A stretch of 12,349 bases of DNA from assembly GCA_028723145.1 (NCBI GenBank), contig JAQYFM010000219.1, positions 1 to 12,349 on the forward strand, in the 5' to 3' direction. The position numbers were made by a program, and so were the translations under genes. The notes beneath the pieces were generated by a model. The model made no database searches. It was not told the origin of the DNA and saw nothing but the letters and a program-made list of their open reading frames with translations. This DNA comes from Spirochaetales bacterium (GTDB lineage Bacteria; Spirochaetota; Spirochaetia; Sphaerochaetales; Sphaerochaetaceae). Shown piece after piece: positions 1 to 6,429 of the stretch (its first letter is position 1; each line of letters starts with the position of its first letter).

Positions 1-79
1 GGAAAGAAGAGCCAAGGAGAGTTCAACATATTCCTATATTAAATATGAGAAATTAGAGAAAACTGATGGTCTTAATTGA
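1..79 (+). other. Left-edge segment, possible 3' tail of an upstream gene
   Basis: No start codon with coding context is visible here. On the + strand all three frames stay open from the left edge and stop at 40-42, 54-56 and 77-79, so the segment could be the last 13 to 25 codons of a gene beginning outside the window. The frame ending at 77-79 gives a charged, lysine- and glutamate-rich tail. An ATG on the minus strand at 29-27, preceded by AGGAA, could instead open a leftward gene. The sequence does not decide between these, and I assign no function. Confidence 0.25.
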
Positions 80-119
80 AATTACTACCACCTATGATAA
101 AATCATAAGAAAAAGGAGG
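76..119 (+). promoter_or_regulatory. Candidate promoter, operator-like palindrome and strong SD of the GH20 gene
   Basis: TTGAAA (76-81) and TAAAAT (98-103) are 16 bp apart and would start transcription near 110. The -10 region lies in an inverted repeat TATGAT-AAA-ATCATA (93-107), which could be an operator. AAAAGGAGG (111-119) ends four bases before the ATG at 124 and is the strongest SD in the window. The promoter is inferred from consensus only; the SD is clear. Confidence 0.5.
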
Positions 120-123
120 AGTA

Positions 124-1626
124 ATGTTTACTTCAATTTCAAATAAGGCCTCGGAAGTTCTATCTCCGATGCCAAATAAAATAATAGATAAGAAAGGTGA
201 ATTTACCTTCTCTCAAGATACAATTGTTTTTGTTGAACCTCAATTTTCTAGCGAGGCAGAGACCTTTATCGATCTTCTTTTAGAAGACTTACCGTATGAA
301 GAAAAGGGTAGTGGAGAAAATGAACTTTATATTAAGAAGTCAAAGGTAAAGGATAAATATAGTCTTGAAGTATTACCAAATAAAATTACTGTAAGTGCAA
401 ATAGTAATGAATTAATTTTCTCAGCTCTTGAGACCCTTCGCTCTCTATTTTTAACATATGGACATACTATTCCATGTTGTAAAATTACAGACTGGCCAAA
501 GACAGGATATAGAGGGTTTATGCTTGACGTTTCAAGACACTTTGTTAGTGCAAGAGAGATAAAGAAGCTTTTGAAGGCAGCTTCCTCAATACATTTAAAT
601 TATTTCCATTGGCACCTTACAGATGATCAAGGATGGCGCTTTCCTCTTTCTTTTGATGAAAAGGTTAATAAAGAGTCATCTGTTAGAAAAGCAATTGATT
701 ACCAAGAGGAACGTGTTGAAAGTGGAATTTATTCTATAGACGATATTAAAGATGTCGTAGATTATGCATCAAAATTGCATATTACTATCATCCCTGAAAT
801 TGAAACTCCGGGACATGCAATGGCTCTATTACATGCCCATCCTGAATTTGGATGTACAGGAGGACCTTATGAAATCCCAACAACAGGAGGAATTTTTAAG
901 GATGTTCTTTGTGTTGGAAATGATGAGGTAATAGAGTTTTTTAAGAAAGTATTTGCTGAAGTTGCAAAACTATTTCCAGGTCCATATATCCATATTGGTG
1001 GTGATGAGTGTCCTCATGTTAGATATGAAAGCTGTCCAAAATGCCAAGAGAGAATGAAGGCAAATGGATTAAAAAGTGCTGCTGAGCTCCAAAGCTGGAT
1101 GACAGTACAAATTGCAAAAATCGTTACAGATCTTGGAAAAATACCTGTAGGTTGGGATGAAGTATTAGAAAACACACAAACTCTTGGTCTTCCAAAAGAA
1201 GTAGTTGTAATGAGTTGGAGAGGCTCTCAAGGTGGAATAGAGGCTGCACAAAGAGGCCATAAGGTAATAATGTCTCCATCAAGTGAAGGTGTTTACTACG
1301 ATTATCGCTATGATAATACTAATGATGATGAGCATGGGCAATATTGGGGAAAAGCTACAATAAAGATGAGCTATGATTTTGAAGTCGTAAAAGCTGAAAT
1401 GAAAGAGTCTGCAAGTTTAGTCCTTGGTGGTCAAGGTAATCTTTGGACTGAACGAGTTGATTTCGGTCGTGATAATGAAGCCTTACTATTCCCGCGTTTA
1501 GTAGCACTTGCAGAAAGTCTTTGGAGTGAAAACAAAGATTGGGAGAAATTTAAGAAAAAGCGAGGAGCTATAGAAAAACGATTATCATCACAGGATGTAA
1601 TGTTCTGGGCTGGTGAATGGAGATAA
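124..1626 (+). CDS. Beta-N-acetylhexosaminidase, glycoside hydrolase family 20
   Basis: Removes terminal beta-linked GlcNAc or GalNAc from oligosaccharides by substrate-assisted catalysis. The 500-residue protein has an N-terminal GH20b-like domain (about 15-125) and a TIM-barrel domain (about 128-490). Visible family motifs are HWHLTDDQGWR (162-172), PEIETPGH in the strand before the active site, HIGGDE (290-295) with the catalytic Asp294-Glu295 pair, Trp344, the Tyr391-Tyr392 region, and QGNLWTE (437-443), whose Trp441 and Glu443 match the substrate-clamping residues of the Streptomyces enzyme. There is no signal peptide or membrane segment, so it should act in the cytoplasm on imported sugars such as chitobiose, mucin or muropeptide fragments; the exact substrate is not shown. 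The start is fixed by AGGAGG four bases upstream. No transporter or nag gene is adjacent in the window, so its partner pathway cannot be read here. Confidence 0.96.
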   Translation: MFTSISNKASEVLSPMPNKIIDKKGEFTFSQDTIVFVEPQFSSEAETFIDLLLEDLPYEEKGSGENELYIKKSKVKDKYSLEVLPNKITVSANSNELIFSALETLRSLFLTYGHTIPCCKITDWPKTGYRGFMLDVSRHFVSAREIKKLLKAASSIHLNYFHWHLTDDQGWRFPLSFDEKVNKESSVRKAIDYQEERVESGIYSIDDIKDVVDYASKLHITIIPEIETPGHAMALLHAHPEFGCTGGPYEIPTTGGIFKDVLCVGNDEVIEFFKKVFAEVAKLFPGPYIHIGGDECPHVRYESCPKCQERMKANGLKSAAELQSWMTVQIAKIVTDLGKIPVGWDEVLENTQTLGLPKEVVVMSWRGSQGGIEAAQRGHKVIMSPSSEGVYYDYRYDNTNDDEHGQYWGKATIKMSYDFEVVKAEMKESASLVLGGQGNLWTERVDFGRDNEALLFPRLVALAESLWSENKDWEKFKKKRGAIEKRLSSQDVMFWAGEWR

Positions 1627-1650
1627 AAAGGTAATACCAAATGATGGGAA

Positions 1651-1680
1651 AAAGTCATGTGGCTTATATATTTTTCTTGT
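1651..1680 (+). terminator. Weak possible terminator after the GH20 gene
   Basis: AAGTC (1652-1656) and GGCTT (1661-1665) can form a five-pair stem with one G-U pair and a four-base loop, followed by a T-rich run to about 1682. The stem is short, so read-through towards the stronger hairpin at 1952-1996 is likely. Confidence 0.25.
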
Positions 1681-1681
1681 T

Positions 1682-1735
1682 TTGTAAACATATTTTGGAT
1701 TTCTAGTATAATATGTATGTTAAAGGGTTAACATA
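1682..1735 (+). promoter_or_regulatory. Promoter-like -10 with an inverted repeat at the expected start point
   Basis: A perfect TATAAT (1707-1712) lies 19 bp downstream of TTGTAA (1682-1687), a long but usable spacing. Directly at the expected transcription start is an inverted repeat, TATGTTAA-AGGG-TTAACATA (1716-1735), with eight-base perfect arms. A smaller repeat, TGTTT-TGT-AAACA (1678-1690), overlaps the -35. The pattern is that of a repressible promoter, but no gene starts within the next 300 bases on this strand, so any product would be a leader or a non-coding RNA. Confidence 0.35.
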
Positions 1736-1742
1736 ATAGAAA

Positions 1743-1850
1743 TAAAAAATTTGTATACAAATTTAATTGGTTGATTAAAATCATATATAATAAAGAATTA
1801 TAAATTGTAAAATATATTTTACAAAAAAAATAAAAAATTTGTATACATTT
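1743..1850. repeat. Cluster of palindromes with two copies of a GTATAC operator-like site
   Basis: A perfect 18-bp palindrome, AAATTTGTATACAAATTT, sits at 1747-1764. A second, less symmetric copy sits at 1835-1850. The 17 bases TAAAAAATTTGTATACA occur identically at 1743-1759 and 1831-1847, 88 bp apart. Between them is a perfect 20-bp palindrome, TTGTAAAATATATTTTACAA (1805-1824). The core TTGTATACAA fits the GT(A/C)-(T/G)AC half-site pattern known for FadR/FCD-type GntR repressors. No regulator gene is adjacent, so the link to a GntR protein is inference. Confidence 0.55.
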
Positions 1851-1866
1851 TTTCAAAAAGTATATT
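1839..1866 (+). promoter_or_regulatory. Candidate promoter of the small RNA, -35 inside the second GTATAC site
   Basis: TTGTAT (1839-1844) and TATATT (1861-1866) are 16 bp apart and predict a start near 1873. The -35 overlaps the second copy of the GTATAC repeat, where a bound repressor would exclude RNA polymerase. The call rests on consensus matches (3 of 6 and 5 of 6) in very AT-rich DNA, so it is tentative. Confidence 0.35.
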
Positions 1867-1875
1867 GATTATTTT

Positions 1876-1959
1876 TTATGAAAGGATTATCTTTAAGCCA
1901 TCAATAAGGGAAAAACAAAATCCCTTAGAAAAAAATTTACCTCCTTTTGTTCCCCTCAT
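1876..1959 (-). CDS. Possible 27-residue micro-ORF opposite the small RNA
   Basis: On the minus strand an ATG at 1959 has AGGAGG nine bases upstream (1969-1974) and opens a 27-codon frame starting MRGTKGGKFF with a hydrophobic C-terminal half. SD and start lie in the loop and stem of the 1952-1990 hairpin, so translation would be hindered by structure. No convincing minus promoter is visible, and the terminator at 2014-2044 should block transcription from the barrel gene. The SD is simply the complement of the anti-SD repeat, so this may be a by-product of the other strand. No family is recognised. Confidence 0.15.
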   Translation of the reverse strand: MRGTKGGKFFSKGFCFSLIDGLKIILS

Positions 1960-1996
1960 AGCGGTTTACCTCCTTTTCTCCGCAGAGGGGTTTTTT
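1952..1996 (+). terminator. Rho-independent terminator, two-part stem with anti-SD loop
   Basis: CCCCTC (1952-1957) pairs with GAGGGG (1985-1990). After a small internal loop, GCGG (1961-1964) pairs with CCGC (1980-1983), closing a 15-base loop. TTTTTT (1991-1996) follows directly. It ends rightward transcription from the candidate RNA and any read-through from the GH20 gene, facing the leftward terminator at 2014-2044. Confidence 0.75.
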
Positions 1997-2013
1997 ATTA
2001 CCTTTAAAAGCTT

Positions 2014-2044
2014 AAAAAAACTTGCAAGGAAAAATCCCTGCAAG
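2014..2044 (-). terminator. Rho-independent terminator of the outer-membrane protein gene
   Basis: On the minus strand, CTTGCAGGGA and TCCTTGCAAG (plus-strand arms 2035-2044 and 2021-2030) form a ten-pair stem with one G-U pair and a four-base loop, followed by seven Ts (2020-2014). It lies 23 bp after the stop codon of the barrel gene and ends the leftward transcripts. Confidence 0.88.
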
Positions 2045-2067
2045 CTAAAAAATGAAAACTAAATAAA

Positions 2068-2832
2068 TTAACGGTAAGTAAAGGCAACTTGAACTAAATA
2101 ATTATTTTCATTATTAATTGTTGCCTTTAAACGCATAAATAAATAGTAAAGCTCAGCACCATAAGTTAATGATACATTTGAATAATCGACGAACAAACTT
2201 AAGGTATCAAAGAGCGTTATTTCTGCACCACATCCAAAACTCTTTAAATTATCGAAAGATAATCGAGCTAATAAATTAATATATGAACTATTAAGGGTGT
2301 AAGAAAGCATAGGAGTTAACTTACTAAAATCATTTAAGATTAAAGTTAAAGCAAGAGAGTCTTTATAAATTATGCTTGCTGCACTATTAATATTTAAATA
2401 ATTTCCATTTTCCATAAAATGAGTTTTAAAGAACTTTAAACCAGCATTCTTTTTATTACTAACCTGACTTTCAGTTAACCCTCTTTTTATGTAGTTTTGA
2501 GTATATGCCGAGCTAATTCCAAATGATAAATCAAAATCTGTATTTATCTCATAGTCATATTCATATACAAAGGATAGAGTTAAGGAAGGTAAAACTGTAT
2601 ATGTATTATCGCTTTCTTTTTTACTATTTACTTTTCCTTCAAATCCAATTGCAAAGGGATTAAAACCTACAAATAAAGAAGTCCCAATACTATTTGGATT
2701 ATAGTTTAATGCAATATCTGTATAGACCTTATCTGGAAGAGATGTTGGATTTTCAACAAAGGAATAATCTGTTGCAAAAATAGAAAAAGAACAAAATAGT
2801 GTTAACAATATAATTAATATTTTATTCTTCAT
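2068..2832 (-). CDS. Predicted outer-membrane beta-barrel protein with signal peptide
   Basis: The 254-residue product begins with a basic residue pair and a hydrophobic core ending ...SFSIFA, so signal peptidase I would cut near Ala20-Thr21. Cys14 is not in a lipobox. The mature part consists of alternating short strands rich in Tyr, Phe, Leu, Ser and Thr separated by polar turns, as in transmembrane beta-barrels, and ends in a strand, VQVAFTYR. The early ENPTSLP motif faintly recalls the NPAGL stretch of FadL/UPF0164-type spirochaete barrels, but I cannot assign it to that family. The ATG overlaps the end of the esterase gene by 11 bp and has no SD of its own, so translation is probably coupled to it. 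A strong terminator follows. Function is unknown; transport across or structure of the outer membrane is a guess. Confidence 0.75.
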   Translation of the reverse strand: MKNKILIILLTLFCSFSIFATDYSFVENPTSLPDKVYTDIALNYNPNSIGTSLFVGFNPFAIGFEGKVNSKKESDNTYTVLPSLTLSFVYEYDYEINTDFDLSFGISSAYTQNYIKRGLTESQVSNKKNAGLKFFKTHFMENGNYLNINSAASIIYKDSLALTLILNDFSKLTPMLSYTLNSSYINLLARLSFDNLKSFGCGAEITLFDTLSLFVDYSNVSLTYGAELYYLFMRLKATINNENNYLVQVAFTYR

Positions 2833-3898
2833 CTTTTGTTGCCTTTGAATGATATTTCTGAGTAGCCTCTTGCATCTTAATTTTTCCCTCTCTCTTTAAT
2901 TCTGCTTCAGTAAGAGGTTGTATTTTAGATACAGGACGACCAGAAGTAAATTGTCTTATCATACAATCAGTTTCCTCTGCGCCTACAGCTTTAGGGTAGT
3001 TTATAAAGCCATGCACAGTACCCTCTATTTCAATGTAGTTTGCCTCAGAACCAGCTTCATTTAAAGCATTAGCAAATAGCTTGCCATCATCTTTTAGAGG
3101 ATCAAATTCAGCTCCAATAATAAGAGTATTAGGAAGTCTAGACAAATCAGTTGCAAGTAGAGGAGAAAATAGAGGGGACAATATATCTTTAGGTTCTCTT
3201 TGGTAACAGCTGATATAAAACTTCATCATCCTATCTGTAAGAGTAGGGCTATCAGCATAGTTTTGGAAACTCTCTGTTCTAAGCCTTCCATCGGTAACAG
3301 GATATATTAATATTTGGCCAATAGGTAACTGTACTTTTCTATCTCTAGCTAGAATAGATAAACCGGCAGCTAGAGCTCCGCCTGCACTGTCCCCCATAAA
3401 GTAGATACTATCAGGATCAACTTTCCAATATTTAATACCTTGGAGTGCCCATAGATAAGCATCATAACAATCCTCAATAGCTGTTGGAAACTTATATTGA
3501 GGTGCAAGGCGATAATCAAGTAGTAAGACACTTGCATTAGTTACTGATGCAATATGTGCACAGTATATGCCATATAAATCCATGTTTCCAAGCACCCATC
3601 CACCACCGTGCATATAGATGATAAGAGGCTTTAGACTTGTTCTTGCTAAGTCATCTGAACTTGAAAAAAAGTGTCCTGTAATAGCTCCTTCTGTAACAGG
3701 AATTACATATGTTGTTTTTGATATATGAGGAGCAGGTTTATTAAATAACCTTCTTACTAGTCGTGATGAAGGTATAGTTTTTTTATTTAAATTATTTATT
3801 AGCTCTGGAGTGAGTTTATCAACATCACGCTCTGTAAACATATTTGCGAGCGCGATGATTTTCTTCATTTTCCTTGAGAGCGGATATTTCTCTTGCAT
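2822..3898 (-). CDS. Alpha/beta-hydrolase esterase of the hormone-sensitive lipase family
   Basis: This 358-residue protein should hydrolyse short-chain or aryl carboxylic esters in the cytoplasm; the natural substrate cannot be read. HGGG (97-100) forms the oxyanion hole, GDSAGG (169-174) holds nucleophile Ser171, and FDPLKDDG and VHGF supply Asp266 and His296, completing the triad of bacterial lipase family IV. An N-terminal cap of about 90 residues fits the family, and the last 30 residues are Lys/Glu-rich. No signal peptide is present. The chosen ATG has no SD; a -10-like TACAAT ends six bases upstream, suggesting a leaderless message. The stop codon lies within the barrel gene, so the two are co-transcribed. 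A joint role in handling an imported ester is possible but only inferred. Confidence 0.92.
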   Translation of the reverse strand: MQEKYPLSRKMKKIIALANMFTERDVDKLTPELINNLNKKTIPSSRLVRRLFNKPAPHISKTTYVIPVTEGAITGHFFSSSDDLARTSLKPLIIYMHGGGWVLGNMDLYGIYCAHIASVTNASVLLLDYRLAPQYKFPTAIEDCYDAYLWALQGIKYWKVDPDSIYFMGDSAGGALAAGLSILARDRKVQLPIGQILIYPVTDGRLRTESFQNYADSPTLTDRMMKFYISCYQREPKDILSPLFSPLLATDLSRLPNTLIIGAEFDPLKDDGKLFANALNEAGSEANYIEIEGTVHGFINYPKAVGAEETDCMIRQFTSGRPVSKIQPLTEAELKREGKIKMQEATQKYHSKATKDEE

Positions 3899-3904
3899 AA
3901 AAAT

Positions 3905-3934
3905 ATTGTAAATTTACTTTATTAATTATTGCAA
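3905..3934 (-). promoter_or_regulatory. Candidate promoter of the esterase-barrel operon, leaderless start
   Basis: Reading leftward, TTGCAA (3934-3929) and TACAAT (3910-3905) are 18 bp apart, and the -10 ends six bases before the ATG at 3898. Transcription would begin at or next to the start codon. The -35 lies inside one arm of the inverted repeat at 3924-3992. Confidence 0.45.
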
Positions 3935-3992
3935 GTTGAAATCAAAGGTGATAGCTAAAAAACCTTTGAAATAGCCATTATTTGCAATAATT
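3924..3992. repeat. Nested inverted repeats between the MATE and esterase genes
   Basis: Outer arms AATTATTGCAA (3924-3934) and TTGCAATAATT (3982-3992) are perfect 11-base complements. Inside them, TCAAAGGT (3942-3949) and ACCTTTGA (3962-3969) form a second perfect stem. In leftward RNA, bases 3978-3972 and 3957-3951 can pair instead (seven pairs, one G-U), which excludes the inner stem. The outer arms include the MATE stop codon and the esterase -35. It could end MATE transcription, protect RNA ends, or serve as an operator; there is no T-run of terminator quality after it. Confidence 0.6.
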
Positions 3993-5347
3993 TAAGTATT
4001 TGGTCCCCTTTCAATAATCTTTCTAATATTCAAAGTAAGCAAAATAATAGCAGTTAGAGCTGAAGTAATATCACTTACAGGTTCTGCAATAAATACACCA
4101 TTTACACCCCAGAATGATGAAAAAATAAATACTAATGGGATTAATAGGATAATCTTTCTTAGAAGTGCTAATATTAATGAAAGCTTTGCTTCTCCTAATC
4201 CCATAAATATTTGTTGACATGCCATTTGGGCGCCAAATATACCAAGACCAATAAAGAATATCCTAGTATATGGAACAGCATATGTAATTAAAGCTTTATC
4301 ATTAGTAAAAAGTGATAAGAAGAAGGCAGGAAATGATTCTAAGAGAATAGAGCAGGTAAAGGAGTAGATAAGACAAACAATTACAATTAGCTTAATAGCC
4401 TCCGAAACTCTATTTTTATTTCTAGCCCCAAAGTTAAAACTAATTACTGGTTGAGCACCTTGGCCAAAACCTTGAAGAGGCATCCAACAAAAGGACATTA
4501 TTGAAGTAATAATAGTCATAGTTCCAACAGCTGCGTCTCCACCAGTTCTTTGAAGTGTTGAATTAAATACAATATTAATTGCTGCCTCTGTTGCACCCAT
4601 AATAAATGGGGACACTCCTAATGCTAAAACAGGGAGCATAACTGTTTTTGTAATTTTAAACTTTCTATGATTTAACTTTAAAATAGTTTTCTTTCCTAAC
4701 AAGAACTTCATAACCCAAAGTGCTGATACAAATTGAGAAATAATAGTTGCTAGTGCAGCACCTCTAGCGCCAAGGTTAAAAACAAATATAAATAGTGGAT
4801 CTAATAAAATATTTAGTACTGCGCCTATTATTGTAGTTACCATGGCAAAGGTGGAATACCCTTGTGCTGTAATAAAAGTATTCATACCTAAGCATACTTG
4901 AACAAAAATAGTACCAAACAAATACGTTGAAATGTATTCATCAGCATATTTATATGTTACCTCTGATGCTCCAAAAGCAAAAAGAAGAGGCTTTTTAATA
5001 AGTAAAAAGATAGTTGTTAATACAACAGAAAGTAAAATAAGGCAGGTAAAGCCTTGGTTTAAAATATCTTCTGCCTTGTCTTTATTCTTACTTCCAAGTT
5101 GTATTGCAGCAAGTGGAGCACCACCAGCTCCAATAAGGTTTGCAAAAGCAGTAATAACCATGATAATTGGAAAGGTTATTCCAACGCCAGTTAATACCAT
5201 TCCTCCTGAACCGGGAATATGACCTAAATATATTCTATCAACAATGTTATATAGTGCATTAATTAGCTGGGCTGTAATTGTTGGGATTGCAAGTCTAAAG
5301 ATAAGGCTTTTTACAGGAGCCTTAGCCATCATTTGATTTCTATCCAT
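3992..5347 (-). CDS. MATE family multidrug/sodium antiporter
   Basis: The 451-residue inner-membrane protein has about twelve hydrophobic segments in two homologous halves, as in MatE-domain exporters of toxic cations or metabolites driven by sodium or proton gradients. The first half opens with LAIPTITAQLINALYNIVDRIYLG (motif spread over 19-42), the usual MATE N-terminal signature. The second half includes the GFGQGAQPVISFNFGA stretch typical of the MepA-like branch. Length is normal for the family. The start has no good SD (AGGG lies only three bases before it), but TACAAT ends seven bases upstream, so the message may be leaderless. The gene lies 50 bp after the FkbM-type gene and 93 bp before the esterase. 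The transported substrate cannot be predicted. Confidence 0.94.
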   Translation of the reverse strand: MDRNQMMAKAPVKSLIFRLAIPTITAQLINALYNIVDRIYLGHIPGSGGMVLTGVGITFPIIMVITAFANLIGAGGAPLAAIQLGSKNKDKAEDILNQGFTCLILLSVVLTTIFLLIKKPLLFAFGASEVTYKYADEYISTYLFGTIFVQVCLGMNTFITAQGYSTFAMVTTIIGAVLNILLDPLFIFVFNLGARGAALATIISQFVSALWVMKFLLGKKTILKLNHRKFKITKTVMLPVLALGVSPFIMGATEAAINIVFNSTLQRTGGDAAVGTMTIITSIMSFCWMPLQGFGQGAQPVISFNFGARNKNRVSEAIKLIVIVCLIYSFTCSILLESFPAFFLSLFTNDKALITYAVPYTRIFFIGLGIFGAQMACQQIFMGLGEAKLSLILALLRKIILLIPLVFIFSSFWGVNGVFIAEPVSDITSALTAIILLTLNIRKIIERGPNT

Positions 5348-5354
5348 AATCCCT

Positions 5355-5382
5355 ATTGTAGCTTTATTTCTGCTTTTAACAA
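5355..5382 (-). promoter_or_regulatory. Candidate promoter of the MATE gene
   Basis: Reading leftward, TTGTTA (5382-5377) and TACAAT (5360-5355) are 16 bp apart. The -10 ends seven bases before the ATG at 5347, placing the start of transcription at about the A of the start codon. It has the same TACAAT -10 as the esterase promoter. Confidence 0.45.
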
Positions 5383-5397
5383 GTATGTGAATTTCTA

Positions 5398-6429
5398 CTA
5401 TTTACACAGATAGTAAAGATCCCAAAAAGGAATGCAGATACTCTTTCGAAGCATATAAGTATAGTTACTATTAATAGAGTCTAAGACAGAAGGAAGATGC
5501 CATAAATCATCGATTTTATGGTAAGAAGATAAAATAAGTTTAGGCTTATAGTTTTTAATAGTATTAGATGCCCCTAATAAACCTTTTTCCTCTTCACCTT
5601 CGATATCATATTTAATAATTGAAGCTCTGCTACCATTTAAAATAGAATCAATTGAGCGTTGGCTAATTATATCTTTCCCACCTTTTTTGTTTCCTCTACC
5701 TTTTGAAAAAGTAAAGGAAGTTTCTCCATCAACATTTGAAAGTGCAGCATTAATTAATGTAACTTTATCTAAGTTTTCACAAGAAAGAGCTAACTTTTTA
5801 AAGGATCTTGGATCAGGCTCAACGCCATAAATATGCTCATAGTTATTAGTAATTGAGCAAAACCTTTTTACTGTATCTCCATTATAAGCACCTGCATCAA
5901 AGAATACTTCATTATCATTTATTCCAAGTTCCTTCCAATTATCTTCATCGTTTGACCAAGATGAAGTTAGACTATCAAGTTTGGCAAATAATCTATGCTT
6001 AATGCTTGCTTTAAAGATTTCTTTACTTCTTTCATCAACAAGCCTTTCATAAGCACTTTCTATTTCCTTTAAATGTTTATCTAGATAGGAAGGGGTAAAT
6101 GGTTCACCATTTTCATCTGTTAGTAAATCTGGGACATAGAAATCGCACTTTGTTGATATTTCTCTAGCATAGTTAATGACATTAATATCACTTGTTCCAA
6201 ATACCATTAAGACAATCATTTGGCTACCAAACTTCTCTAAACATTCTTCAAATGATAAAACTGGAAGGCCAAGAAATGTCCTATTTCTTATAAAGTTGGG
6301 TGATGCAAATATCCCTGATACACTTTTATTATAGCTAGAAAGGATTTTTGCCATCATGTCAGCACCATTACCGGTTCCATAAAATACAATTGGTCTGTCT
6401 GTTGTTTTTAATAGCGTCCAAATATCCAC
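5398..6429 (-). CDS. FkbM-type SAM-dependent methyltransferase with N-terminal Rossmann-like domain
   Basis: The C-terminal half (about 170-325) is an FkbM/Methyltransf_21 domain, which O-methylates sugars or natural products. It shows FDAGAYNGDT (SAM motif I, Asp178), VEPDP (203-207, acidic residue binding the SAM ribose) and KYDIEGEE (Asp275-Glu277). The N-terminal part (about 12-105) begins IVFYGTGNGAD, a glycine-rich loop of a nucleotide-binding fold, and has a second alpha/beta pattern. A charged helical linker joins the two. This two-domain build occurs in proteins from glycan or cell-surface gene sets, but no glycosyltransferase is adjacent here. The GTG start has no SD; the next in-frame Met is residue 25, inside the Rossmann motif, and a stop lies two codons upstream, so GTG is the only sensible start. 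The acceptor is unknown. There is no signal peptide. Confidence 0.85.
   Translation of the reverse strand: MDIWTLLKTTDRPIVFYGTGNGADMMAKILSSYNKSVSGIFASPNFIRNRTFLGLPVLSFEECLEKFGSQMIVLMVFGTSDINVINYAREISTKCDFYVPDLLTDENGEPFTPSYLDKHLKEIESAYERLVDERSKEIFKASIKHRLFAKLDSLTSSWSNDEDNWKELGINDNEVFFDAGAYNGDTVKRFCSITNNYEHIYGVEPDPRSFKKLALSCENLDKVTLINAALSNVDGETSFTFSKGRGNKKGGKDIISQRSIDSILNGSRASIIKYDIEGEEEKGLLGASNTIKNYKPKLILSSYHKIDDLWHLPSVLDSINSNYTYMLRKSICIPFWDLYYLCK

Larger units (their letters stand above)
1873..1996 (+). ncRNA. Candidate small RNA carrying two anti-Shine-Dalgarno motifs
   Basis: The predicted ~124-nt transcript has three parts. First is a hairpin with seven-pair stem TAAGGGA (1905-1911) and TCCCTTA (1921-1927) around an A-rich loop. 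Next is an unpaired linker containing TTTACCTCCTTTT (1936-1948). Last is a terminator hairpin (1952-1990) whose 15-base loop carries the same 13-mer again (1965-1977), then six Ts. ACCTCCTTT is the sequence at the 3' end of bacterial 16S rRNA that pairs with SD sites, so both copies could pair with SD sites of mRNAs, including nine contiguous bases of the GH20 SD (111-119). C/U-rich unpaired regions and terminator loops that bind ribosome sites are known from sRNAs such as staphylococcal RsaE and Helicobacter RepG. No homologue is recognised, and the 5' end and expression are inferred. The alternative is a leader or terminator with chance repeats, or a minus-strand micro-ORF. Confidence 0.4.

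Noticed and set aside
1431..1691. A leftward 86-codon frame
   Set aside because: It lies mostly antisense to the conserved 3' part of the GH20 gene, has no SD and no recognisable protein features.
1743..1847. Terminal repeats of a mobile element
   Set aside because: The 17-bp repeats are direct, only 88 bp apart, and enclose no coding sequence or target-site duplication. Operator copies fit better.
1680..1850. Replication origin or partition site in the palindrome-rich AT stretch
   Set aside because: I see no DnaA-box cluster (TTATCCACA type), no parS-like site, and no dnaA, dnaN, parA or parB gene nearby.
1865..2062. A rightward 65-codon frame starting with TTG
   Set aside because: It has no SD, runs through a terminator hairpin with its T-run and on into the facing terminator, and has low-complexity composition. 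The RNA structures explain the region better.
4932..5222. A rightward 96-codon frame inside the MATE gene
   Set aside because: It is antisense to well-conserved MATE helices and has no independent start signal.
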